Source: Amaurobius ferox (Eukaryota; Arthropoda; Arachnida; Araneae; Amaurobiidae). From it: DNA of 64,000 nucleotides. Each line of letters opens with the position of its first letter. Position 1 is the stretch's first letter. Both the position numbers and the translations under genes were made by a program. Location of the stretch: assembly GCA_951213105.1 (NCBI GenBank), contig OX578144.1, positions 79,099,801-79,163,800 of the forward strand, in the 5' to 3' direction. Positions 23,385 through 36,173 of the stretch are shown here, piece after piece. The notes under the pieces are model-generated. The model had not been told where the DNA came from. It was given only the letters and a program-made list of their open reading frames with translations, and made no database searches.

Positions 23385-23639
23385 AAACTTGAAAAATTGT
23401 TACAATTTTTAGTGTATTGATTAAAAAGCTAAAAGCAAAAAAGAATTTATAATAAAACTTGTAAAGCGCTATGCTGCAATTTTACATGTGTATACCTATA
23501 TAAATTTCCAAATAGGACAAGTAACAATGTACTCGTAAAATTTCTAGAAATAATAAAAGAAGAAGATAGATTCTAGAAATAATAAAATAGTGAAATAATA
23601 AAAGTTTTATATTACATCTACAAATGAATTCAAGATTAT

Positions 23640-24419
23640 GATTTGGATTTGAGTATTGATAAAACTCAACTCATGATTGTTTCAATAAAAACTGATCTGA
23701 AAACTATTTTTAGAATACATTTTGCAGGGAACTCAAACCGTTGAAACACTTGGGTATATTACTTGATCCATATAAGAATTATACTTTATATTTAAAAAGT
23801 ATAAAATATAAAGTATTTGATTTTACAAATAAGATCTTATGTATTTCAAAAGCGACATGTGGGCTAAGTTATAAAAGAGATATACAGAGCAATTGTAAAA
23901 ATGATAATATATGGATGTGAAATTTGGTATTAAAAAACAGATAAATTGATAATAATTTATAGAGAATGTATACTAATGATTACGAAGTGCTATACAACTT
24001 CTAGAACTGATGCATCACGAATTATAGCGTGTATATGCACCCATTGATTTACAGGCATAAATGATTTGGGTTTTATATAGTTATAAGAGAGAGAACTGTA
24101 ATATTGACCTTTATAATGTTATTCTTTTTAAGAATAATGTTTATACTTTTATTTTAAATCCCTCTGCATAAAGTAAGAAACCTTTGAGGAGTAAAAGAGT
24201 AACCTTTGATGTTGGCATCCCAAAGAATATAGAAATGAAATATTTAATGATGGTTCCAGGATTAAAAATAAAAGAACACATATTAGAGCAGCGTTTATTG
24301 TGTATAATAATGGGGATGAAGTTTATTCTGAGATATGTCGACTATCAAATAATACAACTGTGTATTTAGCTGAAAATTTATGCTATAAGGCAAGTATTGA
24401 CGGATAATCAAAGAAAACA
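23640..24419 (+). pseudogene. LINE ORF2 remnant: RT C-terminus and RNase H
   Basis: Read across frames and stops, the text follows the C-terminal part of a non-LTR reverse transcriptase: KTQLMIVS, LKHLGILLDP, ATCGLSYKREIYRAIVK, IIYGCEIWY and ITKCYTTSRTDASRII. Near 24241 the first strand of an RNase H-like domain follows: IFNDGSRIKNK, then AAFIVYNNGDEVYSEI and CRLSNNTTVYLAE. This gives the conserved Asp and the Glu of the active site. RT followed by RNase H points to the I/R1/Jockey-like group. The endonuclease, catalytic RT core and ORF1 are absent. It is a dead 5'-truncated copy; the exact ends are unclear. Confidence 0.8.
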
Positions 24420-25237
24420 TCCGTCGCACCAGAAGGTATACGGAAAACGACACATCGTCCCGAAAGCAATCCCGGGACATGTGCTCCATTAGATGGATAA
24501 AGACAAATTAGGAAAGTGAAGATAAATGTTACATTTATAGCAGGGTTTGAAATAGGACTGGCGCTTGCGCGAATCGCGCACGAAATTCAAAAATCCCTCG
24601 CGGGAATTCGCGCGCACTCGCCACCTCTGATCCTTCTTAAATTTAAAAAACGAACGCGAGGAACTCGCGAGAGCGAATGAAAAGTAGGGATGAAAATATT
24701 CCGTGGGTCGTGTTTTTACCGGGAAATTCTGCATCTCCATAGCGCAACTCCTCTTTTCCGGAAAACATTCGAAGTAGCACCTTTTTTCTCGAAAATTTCC
24801 TAAGCTGCTTGCATCCAGCATCGGCGCGACGCGTGATTCTATTCTTCACTAGTTACGGACAAGTAGCGGCAAGGTATATTTTAATGACGTTTCGTTTTTT
24901 TTTTCTTCTGAGTGTATAGGGTAGAGCACACTAGGCACAAACGTTCCGATTTTTCCGAATTCGTTACATTTTCTTTTCAGAGCTTTGTTCCGGGACTTCG
25001 ATTTTAGGTAAAAGATATTTCGCTAGAAATATTCCGATATCGCCAAAGAAATCCTATTTGTTTTGTCTACGCCCTTCAAACGCAATATGTTGCACAGAAT
25101 TCACGCTATTTTACAAAATTTAATAAACATTTATTAAGAAAAATGAAAAAAAAAAAAAGCGTCATCAGCGCGTTTGCGAGATGATAGAAAGAACGTTTAA
25201 GTAAGGAATTCCCGAAATTAATAGAGTTAACTTTTGC
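24420..25237. other. No gene recognised; GC-richer island
   Basis: Around 24545-24870 the GC content rises, with repeated CGCG/TCGCG motifs. Minus-strand frames up to 110 codons cover it, with no recognisable domain. It could be a decayed element or exon. Confidence 0.35.
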
Positions 25238-25487
25238 CGAAATGCGAAGAAAAATATAGCAGCTATAAAATATCATTTAGGGCCTTCTGATTGACCTCTT
25301 TAAATACTTAAACTAAGCAATAAATTTATCATTTTCTCGGGAAAACCCGATTTCTTTTTTCCGAAAATATGCGAAGAAAAATATAGCAGCTATAAATATC
25401 ATTTAGGGCCTTCTGATTGACCTCTTTAAATACTTAAACTAAGCAATAAATTTATCATTTTCTCTGGAAAACCCGATTTCTTTTTTC
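25238..25487 (+). repeat. Tandem duplication of ~125 bp
   Basis: 25238-25360 and 25361-25487 are almost identical (GCGAAGAAAAATATAGCAGC through GAAAACCCGATTTCTTTTTT), differing by a few bases. This is a recent local duplication. Confidence 0.92.
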
Positions 25488-26220
25488 ATCTCCCGGGAAA
25501 TATACACATCTTTATTTTTTAAAGGACTTTGATGAAATTCCAACATCAAAATTATTTTCAATGAAATCCTATTATTTGGATGAAAATGGCTATTTTGAAC
25601 CGAAATTAACCCTAGCAAAAAGTTCCATTGCAGTATATTTATGGGTTTTTAACGTGTTACATTTATTAATTAGTAATTTATAAAAGACAGTTTAGCAGTA
25701 TCATGGAATTTTTTTATTAAAACACGATTGCAGGTATATTTCGTTTTATTTTTAAATATTTTCCATTTTTTCAATCTGTTTCCATCCACTGATATTTTTA
25801 TATTTTTTGTGCTTTTTATACTGGGATATTATCTTTTAAACATATTGTTGGTAAAATTGAGATATATGTTTAGGATAATGAAATAAAAAATTTTATTTAT
25901 TCAGGTATTTAGAATTAATTATAAGGCTCATTAGAAATACGTTTGAAGAGCATAAATTAGAATTTGGTGTATTTGCACCCAAAGTTGACTCTCTCATTTC
26001 AGTCAAAAATGAACATCCTTCCCATCTTAATTTTATTAAAAGTACTTAAAAAATATTTTTAGTTCAAAATATTTTAAATAACATTAGCATGGGGAGGTGC
26101 AAATATAGACTATTCAAAATGTGCTATATCCTAAAATTATGCGATTTACAAAAGAACTGCATATATTTTTTCTCTTTTGTTAATGCTTTCCATTTCAATC
26201 ATAAAAAAGGGTTTAATTTA
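25488..26220. other. AT-rich, no gene recognised
   Basis: Nothing supported apart from T and A runs. Confidence 0.45.
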
Positions 26221-27454
26221 TCCATATAAATAAAATTGAAAATCTGTCTGTCTGTCTGTCTATCTGTCTGTCCGTCTGTTTGTCCCGTCGTCACGGGAGA
26301 ACGGCTAAACCGAATTTGATGAAATTTTGTGGGTAGCCTGGAAATAGTCCCACTTAAAATTTAGTCCATGTTTGGAGTTTCTACGATTAGTGGTTCTCGA
26401 GATATTAGTAAAAAAACGAAATTTTCGTTTGTCTCATCATCACGTACGAACGGCTGAAGCGAATTTGATGAAATTTAGTCGATAGCCTTGAAATAGCCCC
26501 CATAAATTTAGCCCAAGTTTCGAGTATCTAAGACCTGGGGTTGTCGAGATATTAATGAAAAACGAAACTTTTCCCTAGGAGTTCTACTCTCTAACTCCGT
26601 GGTTTATCCAAACGGAAAGCTTGAAAATCGTTTGAAAGTGAATTAAAACTTTATCTCTGAGTTTGATGGGAGATTTGCGCTAATTAGTCACTTTCTGTAA
26701 ACATGAATTGTTTGAAACATGATTTAAATGGGATATCTATCTCCATGGTTTATTTTTCACACGCTTTTACTGAACAATGAAAAGTATAAAGAAATCAAAA
26801 TGGTTATTTAATTTCGCAGTTTATGAGGAAGATTCTATCTTATATCATGTTGCTCAGAAACGCAATTAAATTAAATCTGTCTGCTGATTTTAATTATTAT
26901 TTTTTCGATTTTAATAATAAATAAATTGATATGAAAATATATTTTAGAAAAGAACGATTTGATTTTTCTTATAGCATTTTCGACTGGATAATATCAATTA
27001 CGGTCTTCAGGTTTAAACGTTATTATTATTGATATTTTCGGGGATTATTGATTCAGGGATTATTGATTCAGAGATTATTGATATTTTCAAGTCATTATGC
27101 AATTGTTTCATTGTGGCAAAAATTGTTTAAACTCATATATTGTACGTTGTACGAGTAATTTTCTACAAATACACGGATATATCTTCTAATCTACGAGAAT
27201 ATAAGTAGTCTAGATATATTGGCATATGTTTTGATATATATTGGTATATAGTGGAATCAATTACGACCTTCTGGTATAAAAAGTAGGGGGATTATTGATA
27301 TTTTTAATTTATTACGTCACCTCTTTTATTTTAGCAAAGATTTTTGAGACTCATATTGTAATACGGGTAATCTTCTACTAACACACAGGCATATTTTCTA
27401 ATCTGCGACAATATAAGTAGTACGGGGTTGCATATAGTGATTCAATTCCTTTTT

Positions 27455-27498
27455 AACACTTTACAACAAAGTTGAAAAGTGTTTATGACTTTGTTCAT

Positions 27499-27560
<62 letters not shown>

Positions 27561-28797
27561 CGTTAGCACGATAACTGCCGTAAAAATGACTTAATCAAAA
27601 TGAAATTTTAGTATGTTGTTCAGACGGTCTATAGGACCTATGGGAATATAAATGAATAATATCACCCAATTAGTTTTGGATTGAACCCGGGTTGAAAAAA
27701 TGGAATACATTGAGCCCTATGGGACCTAATTTTTCAAGCATATTTTAAGCGGATTTAAAATTAACAAATTGCTTCGAAAATTTTAGGCAATATTCAAATT
27801 GTTCCATAAAATATATAAAAAAAAATTCAGCGAAATATATTCAGTAGTTTTTTAAATAAAAATTAAAATAATAATAACACCTCTTATATGAAGCGATCAC
27901 GTGTCCATGATATGAAACGATCACATGACCCACTTCAAAATGATATATGGCATCCATCTTGTCTCAAAATCGTGATTTTTAAAGTTCTTTCTAATTCATA
28001 TTGAGTGTTGTATCTATCCTAAAACTACTTTATTTTGGCCTAAATTCTGTGCATCTACATACTTTAACAACGCAATGACATTATATTTCAGTTTAAATGC
28101 TCATACAAATTTGATTATTTCTACTATTAAGCCTATTTTTCACCTATGTAAAATGTAAACAGCAAAATATGTAGAATGAGTTGTATTAGAATCGCTGTAA
28201 TTCTTTAACACAAAATCATTTAGTCCATGGAGTCTGCATGGCTGATATGAATGAGATATTCATTGATTTTAGAAAGAGAAGGACGATAATTTTCGATGAA
28301 GTTTTACACATAGAGTTTTACTTACTTGTAGCTCCATGGTCTTAATTTTTAAATAATATAAATTATTATAGTATTGTGATGAATGACATGAATGGGGGAA
28401 TTATTTATGAATGAAATGTTGCTTTTATAGAGAGAGCCAGGCGTGTTATTTTTTTATGACGTCATTTGAATGGATTTCAATTGTTTTCGATGAAGTTTTC
28501 AAATATAATAAATTATCGTAGTATTATGATAATTCTAAAATTATTACCGAGGAATGTATCACATTTTAGAGATGTTTAAACCAGGCAATTTATATTTTAA
28601 TGCCGTCATTTGAATGAAGTAAATTTTTTCGATGAAGGTTTAAAGTTTCAAATATAATAAATTAATGTAGTATTGTGATAAGTTTTAAAATATTACCGAG
28701 GAATGTATTGCATTTTAGACATGTTTAAATAAAATTGCATTGAAGTTGGAAAGTGTTTCATAATCAATGCTTTAAGCATGATTGATCTTTCTTGTTA
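27455..28797 (+). mobile_element. Unnamed repeat element, dimer copy 1
   Basis: It starts AACACTTTACAACAAAGTTG, which can fold back with the following AAAAGTGT. A (CTGT)n tract of about 16 units follows, then 'CCGTTAGCACGATAACTGCC'. Near the 3' end is the palindrome ATGCTTTAAGCAT. The 5' stem, microsatellite and 3' palindrome are Helitron- or Helentron-like in layout, but the class is not settled. No protein frame. Confidence 0.75.
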
Positions 28798-30088
28798 ATA
28801 CTTTACAACAAAGTTGAAAAGTGTTTATGACTTTGTTCATTCTGTCTGTCCGTTAGCACGATAACTGCCGTAAAAATGACTTAATCAAAATGAAATTTTA
28901 GTATGTTGTTCAGACGGTCTGTAGGACCTATGGGAATATAAATTAATAATATCACCCAAGTAGTCTTGGATTGAACCCGGGATGAAAAAATAAAATACTA
29001 TTGAGCCCTATGGGACCTAATTTTTCAAACATTTTTTAAGCGGATTTAAAATTCACAAATTGCTTCGAAACTATTAGGTAATATTAAAATTGTTCCATAA
29101 AATATATAAAAAAAAATTTAGCGAAATATATTCAGTAGTTTTTTAAATAAAAATTAAAATAATAATAACACCTCTTATATGAAGCGATCGCGTGACCATG
29201 ATATGAAAAAATCACGTGACCCATTTCAAAACGATATATGGCATCCATCTTGTCTCAAAATCGTGATTTTTAAAGTTCTTTTTAATTCATATTGAGTGTT
29301 GTATCCGTCCTAAAACCACTTTATTTTTGCATAAATTCTGAGCATCTACACACTGAAACAACGCAATTGCAATATATTTGAGTTTAAATGCTCATCCAAA
29401 TTTGATTATTTCTACAACGAAGCCTATTTTTCAACTATGTAAAATGTAAACAGCAAAATATGTAGAATGAGTTGTATTACATTTGCTGTATTTCTTTAAC
29501 ACAAAATCATTTAGATCATAGAGTCTGCATAGCTGATATGAATCAAATATTCATTGATTTTAAAAAGAGAAGGGCGATTTTTTTCGATAAAGTTTTACGC
29601 ATAGAGTTTAATTACGTGTAGCTCCATGGTCTTAATTTTTAAATAAAATAGATTATTATAGTATTCTGATGAATGACATGAATGGGAAATTATTTATGAA
29701 TGAAATTCTGTTTTTATAGAGAGAGCCAGGCGTGTTATTTTTCCTATGACGTCATTTGAATGAATTTCAGTTGTTTTCGATGAAGTTTTCAAATATAATA
29801 AATTATCGTAGTATTATGATAATTCTAAAATTATTACCGAGGAATGTATCACATTTTAGAGATGTTTAAACCAGGCAATTTATATGTCAATGCCATCATT
29901 TGAATGAAGTTCATTTTTTTCGATGAAGGTTTAAGTTTTCAAATATAATAAATTAATGTAGTATTGTGATAAGTTTTAAAATATTACCGAGGAATGTATT
30001 GCATTTTAGGCATGTTTAAATAAAATTGCATTGAAGTTGGAAAGTGTTTCATAATCAATGCTTTAAGCATGATTGATCTTTCTTGTTA
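28798..30088 (+). mobile_element. Unnamed repeat element, dimer copy 2
   Basis: It directly follows copy 1 with no spacer (..CTTGTTA|ATACTTTAC..). It matches throughout, except that the (CTGT)n tract has shrunk to about two units, which accounts for most of the 52-bp length difference. Host Helitron sequence resumes at TTTTGTAAATTTGC. Confidence 0.8.
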
Positions 30089-30293
30089 TTTTGTAAATTT
30101 GCTTACAAAAGGGGACAGGGTGTTTTATTCTTCGGATCTGCCCGTGAAGATAATTTTGCATAGTGAAAACAGATATTCTTAAACTTCTCTTTAGGAGCAA
30201 TAAATTTTATATTTTAACAGAATTTGCCCATGATTGCGAATTATAAGTTTCTTTATATTATATACTCCGTACGAAGAACGGGTATTCTGCTAA

Positions 30294-30886
30294 TTTAAAA
30301 ATAATGTTGATCAATTTCAAATCAAAGCTTAAAATACTAAATGTCAATTTTGTAAGTCTCTTGTATTGTAATATAAAAATATCCTTATTTTGTGTTTCAA
30401 TAATAAAAAGCCTGGATTTTTAACTTTCCCCTTAAGATTTTGAAAATCCCCCTTAAAATTTTTGTTAAAGGAGGAATATCCCCCTTAAATTTCAAGTCTT
30501 ATTTCAAACTCTGTATAGTGATAGTAAATCTTCCCTACTTAGTTTTGATAGGGAAGAACACGCTCATCATTGAAGAGAAACATTGCGAATTGCAAGTTAG
30601 ATGGATTGACTATTTTGGATAAAGGCTCTTGTCGAACACTTTGGAAACGTAGGAACGCAAAAGATAGGACTAAGGAAGACAGTTGTAGGCTGTTATATGT
30701 CGCACAACATGTTGACATTTCGGATACAAGCAGTCAAGTTAATAGGCGTTTTAAATGTTGCGCATAAGCAAATAATGCATTCACGAGAACCAATGGGAAC
30801 TCAGACATATATAAACAGCGTACATCCCCTCCATCACCAAGAAGAAATCAAAGAAGGTTGTATAATATCACAGAGGAAATGAAAAA
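30294..30886. other. No gene recognised
   Basis: AT-rich; short frames only. Confidence 0.45.
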
Positions 30887-31210
30887 TCTGATGTGGGCAG
30901 CACATGACTTTCCCTGCAGACTTATATCCGCGTTCTCTTTATTTTAATTAAATTTGTTTGACTGTTAATTTAATTTTCGTTCTCATTCGGTAACAAGACT
31001 TATTTTCAAAGATGGCGTAGGGAAAATACGAAAAACTAAAATATCTCGGGAACGGCTAGTCCTAGTGTAATGGGGTTGGTCTTATTCTTTTCTTCACAAA
31101 TTACGTATTAAACAAGCATTTAATGGATAGTACGACATTTCAAGGCCGTACGATGTTTACGTTTTCCGCTACAGACCTTACACACACACGTCGACACACA
31201 AATATCGTCT
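30887..31210 (+). mobile_element. B-family element, 5' fragment
   Basis: The head is TCTGATGTGGGCAGCACATG then ACTTTCCCTGCAGAC. The conserved block with 'ATCTCGGGAACGGCTAGTCC' and a short CA tract follow, and then similarity stops. Confidence 0.75.
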
Positions 31211-33476
31211 GTTATTATGTAATATGAAACAACTGTGGTGGAAGAGGGGAGACCCTCCTCTTTTTCATATTTACATTTTTATCTATCTTAGTGACTCTTG
31301 ATCCGATTTTGATGCAATTTTCCCACTGTATTTTCTACTTTACAATGGACCCACTCGATCTGCTCACTCTAAACTTTGATCCACTTTTGTTGCACCCGCG
31401 CAACGAGTTAACAACTTATTGTTATAAAGGCCGATTGCTATATATAGTGACTACTAGCAAGCAGAACTCGCTAGTATCATTTTAAAGACGAATAGAGATA
31501 AGCATAACGCATAAGAATTTCCTGTAAATTCCAAATTAATTCTTGTATTAAAAATAGTTTCTTTGTTTCTACATATAAACGGCCGTAGATTTAATTGGTT
31601 TTCGCTCACTAATTATGTTACTGTTTGGGTTACAAGGACGATCAGGTACAAAACTATTAGCCATAGAGTGTATATGAGAAAAATTGTGTGTATTTTGGGT
31701 GTAAAAATATTTGCGCTAATAATAAAAAAATACTGCACATGCATACCACTGAGAGTATTTAATTTTTACAAATTTGATACACATTTATTTAGAAATGCAT
31801 TTAAATTATTTCCATGGTTGCGATAGGCTCTTATTCATTTTAAAGAAACTTGCACAACTTATATCAACGCAAGTAAAATAATAATTTGGCATACGGCTGT
31901 TTCGAGGTAACGCCGGAACCAATTTATCAGTGCCGGATAAACGACGAACTCGAAGTCTGAACGACGTAGTTAGCTCAAACTGAGGGATATATATACATAA
32001 ATACATAGATGAGCGCCTCCCTCTACATGTCGCTCACGAGCCGCCACTGGTAATATTGCTATACTATTTCCAACAGTATAATTTTCTTTCATTGTACACT
32101 ACTCTGCCCTTTATATTACATGTGCTTACAATAACAAAAATTGCATAAAAGTATTATTTTTGCGATATTTACATTTTTTTTTTTTAATCATGTTTTTATT
32201 TTTCATCCGTACTCATCAAGTGGATTTACAAATATAGGGCTCTAATAGTGTAAATAATTATGATCAAACCATACTAAAATTGACTTACATTTGATGTTAT
32301 GTATTATGTTCCTTACCAAAAATATAGTTTTAGTTCAGTATTTAATGTTTAAAAACTAAACCATTGATAAACTAATTGGGAATGATTTGTAAATTTTGTT
32401 TGTGCTTTATATGAAAACCTAAATAGGTTGGTTTCATCGATTTAGGGATAAAAATAAATTGAATTTTTTTAATGAAAATGTATAAAAATCTTACAATTTT
32501 GAACTAATTTTGCATATAAATACAGTTTTCATTTTTTTTTCTCATAAATTAATACACTTATTTGGAATCCTGTACCAAAAGTTGTAGATAATAAACATAT
32601 CAACAATAGGAAAAAAAACTGTAAAATTTTCAAAAACGAAAAATATTAAAAGTTTTTAAAATCTTTTAAATTTTTTACACAGTTTAAATTTTTAGATATT
32701 TTAACTAATTTTTCTTTATTTTGACAGAATAACTTTTAAAAGTACCCTACGTTCATATTATGTTATGTATAAAAGATTATTTTGAATGTTTAAATAAAAG
32801 AAAATAAATAAATAAATAAATACATAAAAATAAAATAAAATAAATTTTCTAAGAGTACCGAGTCAACTTAACCCTCTCTAGAAAAATTTGATCAACATAA
32901 AAAAAAATGTATTATTTTCGATATTTTGATGTGTAAAATGTAAATCAGAATACCAAGCAAGGGGAAGAGCCTCTTAGATTTATACAAAGAAAGAATAACA
33001 GTTCCTTTAAAATTGCGCGCGCTGTTTGACTCAAAATTCTAAGTACATTTCCCAAACCAAAGGGCAGTGGAGCGTGAAAGAAAACCACACAAAGCTTCAA
33101 TTGTCTCCTTCGGGACAGTTTAAATTTTACTTCTCATGGCTATTTCAAAATTTTGATTTGAATTGTTCAAAAGTTCATTCCCAACGCTTGACTAGAGACG
33201 TCAAGATTCTCAGATTCTCTTGAGATAAACCCACGATATTTACTTCAGAAAGTTTGTTAAACTAGTGGCGCGAAGCTGCAACATTCTTAGAAATGCATGT
33301 TGTTACCTTAACGAGTTTTGTAACTACAGAAAATGCTGTTAAACTGTTTAATTTGAAATGCTAATGGTTATGATTTTAAATAGTAAAACTTGATGAATTT
33401 GGAACTGCAAATAAATACTTATTAACATATCATTATTTAGAACCGTGATTTACAACATTTTTGGCTATGCGACATA
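31211..33476. other. AT-rich, no gene recognised
   Basis: Long A/T-rich stretch. The only recognisable item is the transposon tip at 32035-32049. Confidence 0.45.
32035..32049 (-). mobile_element. Orphan end of the foldback family
   Basis: CACGAGCCGCCACTG is the exact inverse of the foldback tip at 9889 (CAGTGGCGGCTCGTG). No partner end is visible nearby, so this is one end of a decayed or larger copy whose other end is not recognised. Confidence 0.55.
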
Positions 33477-34241
33477 CACTATATGATCAAAAGTATCCGG
33501 ACACTTTGGATGTTAGAATGTTTTTGGAATTTCTAAACAAATACTTGACGAAGTGTTCTGTAACTTTAGCGGTGTGAAGAACATACTTGAACGCACACTT
33601 TCCAGTAAACTTTTGGTGCCTTGTGCATTTAGGGGACCACCAAAATATTGACAAATGGGAAAAATATATTTGATCACCTGTATCGTAAAAAGTTGGAAAT
33701 GATTTGTAACTTTCACAAAATAATTAACTAGCTTTGTTCAATATGTATAAGTATTTTCGTAAAACAAGAACGTATATTCATGAAGATATAAACGTTTCTT
33801 TAAAAGAAAAACAAATTTTGTTACATGTTTTTTTGCTTACAATATCCATAGGTTTCAATCAAGTTTCACGAAACTTACAAAACATTTGTCAACGTCCAAG
33901 AAAAATACTTTACTTCAATTGAAAATTAAAGCATTGAATATATGATGAGATATACGCGTTTGAAGGAATTAAGTTTTTACTGCGCAGGTGCAAAACATAG
34001 CAATAGTTTTCTTTCATGATTTTGTAGTGAATACGGTAGGGCAACTTCTATAAAAAATCTACTGGAATATCGTGAAAATTCACAAAGATATCGACGATAT
34101 GGTGATCAATTTTTCTCTGATTCTCTGAAAGCACCTGGATGATAAGGGGGTTTTCACAAATTGACATTTTTAATCGTAAAGCATAGGATAGTTAAACTGA
34201 TAGTTAAACTGATAGTTTAGCGAATATACTAAATACATATA

Positions 34242-35467
34242 CACGATTTGATCAAAACTATCCGGACACCTGTATGGTTTGCTTTTCCTTCAGAAAAGTC
34301 ACAAATTAGTATGAAGTGGAGCCACCTTTTACTGCAATGACGGTTGCCACTCTATCACGGAAGATATCCACTAGCTTCTGGAATGTTGCAGCAGGAATTG
34401 CACGCCGTTCTTTTAACAGAATACTAGTTAGCTCTGCCGCCGAGGTGGAGCGTTTTGGCCTAACTCGCAGTCGAAGTTCCAATTCATCCCATAGGTGTTC
34501 TATGGGATTGAGGTATGAGCTCTGAACAGGCCAATCCAATTCCTCAACATCCATATCAGCAAACCAACTCTGAACAGTGCGTGGGACAGGAGCACGATCT
34601 TGTTGAAACAAGAATGGACCCTCTCCAAACTGTTGCCACAATGCTGGCAGTATGGAATTGTCCAAAATGTCGAGATATCCATTCGTCTTCAGAGTTCCCT
34701 TCACAGGAATAAGAGGGTCAAGCACAAACCATGAGAAACAGCCCCAAACCATTAAGTTTCCACCACCAAATTTAACTTGCGGCACAATAAAGTCACGTAA
34801 AATGCGTTCACCCGGCATTCTCCACCCTGGACTCTACCATCGGATTGCCAGAGAGTGTACTGTGATTCGTCGCTCATAACACTTGACGCCATTGCTGAAG
34901 GCTCCATTTTTTGCGCGCTTTGCACCACTGTAAACGAAGTTTGGCATTGGTTGCGGTAATGCTTGGTTTATATGCAGGTGCTCGCCCATGAAAACCATGA
35001 CTTCGCAGCTCCCGACGAACTGTCATTGTACTAACGTTGCATTCAGAGGCTTCCTGAAATTCCGAACAAACTATTTCCGCCGATTGCATGCGGTTCGCTT
35101 TCACAACTCTCTTCAGCACTCTGCGGTAGCTTTCTACTAGACGGAATTGTCGACCAGGTCGTACATGCACAGTTGTAGCTCCTGTACGTTTCCACTTCAC
35201 GATAACATCATTTACAGTGGAACAGGCCACTCGTAACATGAAAGAAATTTCACGAACAGATTTTCCACTGTGGTGACAACCAATCACTTCACCATGTTCA
35301 AACTCATTTAGCTCGCGTTTTCTTTCCATTTTACTTTTCTGTCTTTGAAATTGAATTTGTTAACTCGTCTGACTTACTTTATACTTGTCTGAGATTTAGA
35401 AATTTGAGGTCACTGGCAGAATCCACCACATACGGAGGTGTCCGGAGACTTTTGATCATTATTTGCA
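34242..35467 (-). mobile_element. Tc1 transposon inside the foldback
   Basis: The left tip CACGATTTGATCAAAACT plus ATCCGGACACC follows TA at 34240-34241. The right end inverts to GATCAAAAGTCTCCGGACACC, with its outermost bases changed, so the right limit is approximate. It carries one transposase on the minus strand. Confidence 0.87.
34306..35329 (-). pseudogene. Tc1 transposase with two 1-base deletions
   Basis: Nearly full length (about 341 codons). MERKRELNEFEHGEVIGCHH begins the paired-like helix-turn-helix; a second follows (VRPGRQFRLVESYRRVL, TVRRELRSHGFHGR). At about 34878 one base is missing just before the first Asp motif (SDESQYTLW); a second is missing at about 34828, before [20 protein letters not shown] and LMVWGCFSW. 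The second Asp motif is [11 protein letters not shown], where two codons appear lost relative to usual Tc1 spacing. The Glu motif [10 protein letters not shown] is intact, as is the end AVKGGSTSY. Likely inactive but relatively young. Confidence 0.92.
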
Positions 35468-36173
35468 TAAAATTGGATTAGTTCATTTTCAAAACAGGGG
35501 TGTCCGATGAATTTCTAAAATGTCAATTTGTGAGAACCCCCTTATCATCCAGGTACTTTAAGAGAGTCAGAGAAAAACTGATCACCATATCGTCGATATC
35601 TTTGTGAATTTTCATGATATTTCAGCGGATTTTTTACAGAAGTTGCCCTACCGTATTCACTACAAAATCATGAAAGTAAACTATTGCTACGTTTCGCACC
35701 TGCGCAATAAAAACTTAGTTTCTTCAAATGCTTATATCTCATTTTATATTCAATGCTTTAATTTTCAATTGAAGTATAATGTTTTTCTTGGACGTTGACA
35801 AATGTTCTATAAGTTTCGTGAAATTTGATTGAAACCTATGGATATTGTAAGCAAAAAACATGTTGTTGTTGAGACCCAGACCGTCCGACCTACCAGAAAT
35901 GTGTAAGGTAACTGTTTGGACGGCCGGGAAGTGCCACCCAATTTAGACCGGAACCCAGTGGGGGAGGCATCCACAGGGACCGTACCCTCCTTCCCCTACC
36001 ACCAACCTCTCGGAAGGACTTACGGACCCACATTTTTAACGTGATCGTACTCCGCATGAACACGGCGGCAGTTGTGGCAGCGTGCAAATCCAGCGCGCAA
36101 ACCACAGGGCTACCGCATCCGAAAAGTGCCAACAGCACGCGGTGTTCCCAGGTGGTCACCCACCCAAGTACTA

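Larger units (their letters stand above)
26221..30293 (+). mobile_element. Nonautonomous Helitron with clean ends
   Basis: The 5' end is TCCATATAAATAAAATTG, followed by a (TCTG)n tract and 'ACGGCTAAACCGAATTTGA'. The 3' end holds the hairpin CCGTACGAAGAACGG followed by GGTATTCTGCTAA, a CTRR end. The flanks are A at 26220 and T at 30294, the expected A|T insertion. There is no Rep/helicase frame. Of its 4073 bp, about 2.6 kb is a tandem dimer of another element (27455-30088). Without that, the element is about 1.44 kb, like its relatives at 43-48 kb. Confidence 0.93.

Noticed and set aside
24489..24849. Minus-strand frames in a GC-richer patch as a possible gene
   Set aside because: The product is basic and low-complexity, no domain is seen, and two frames overlap the same patch.
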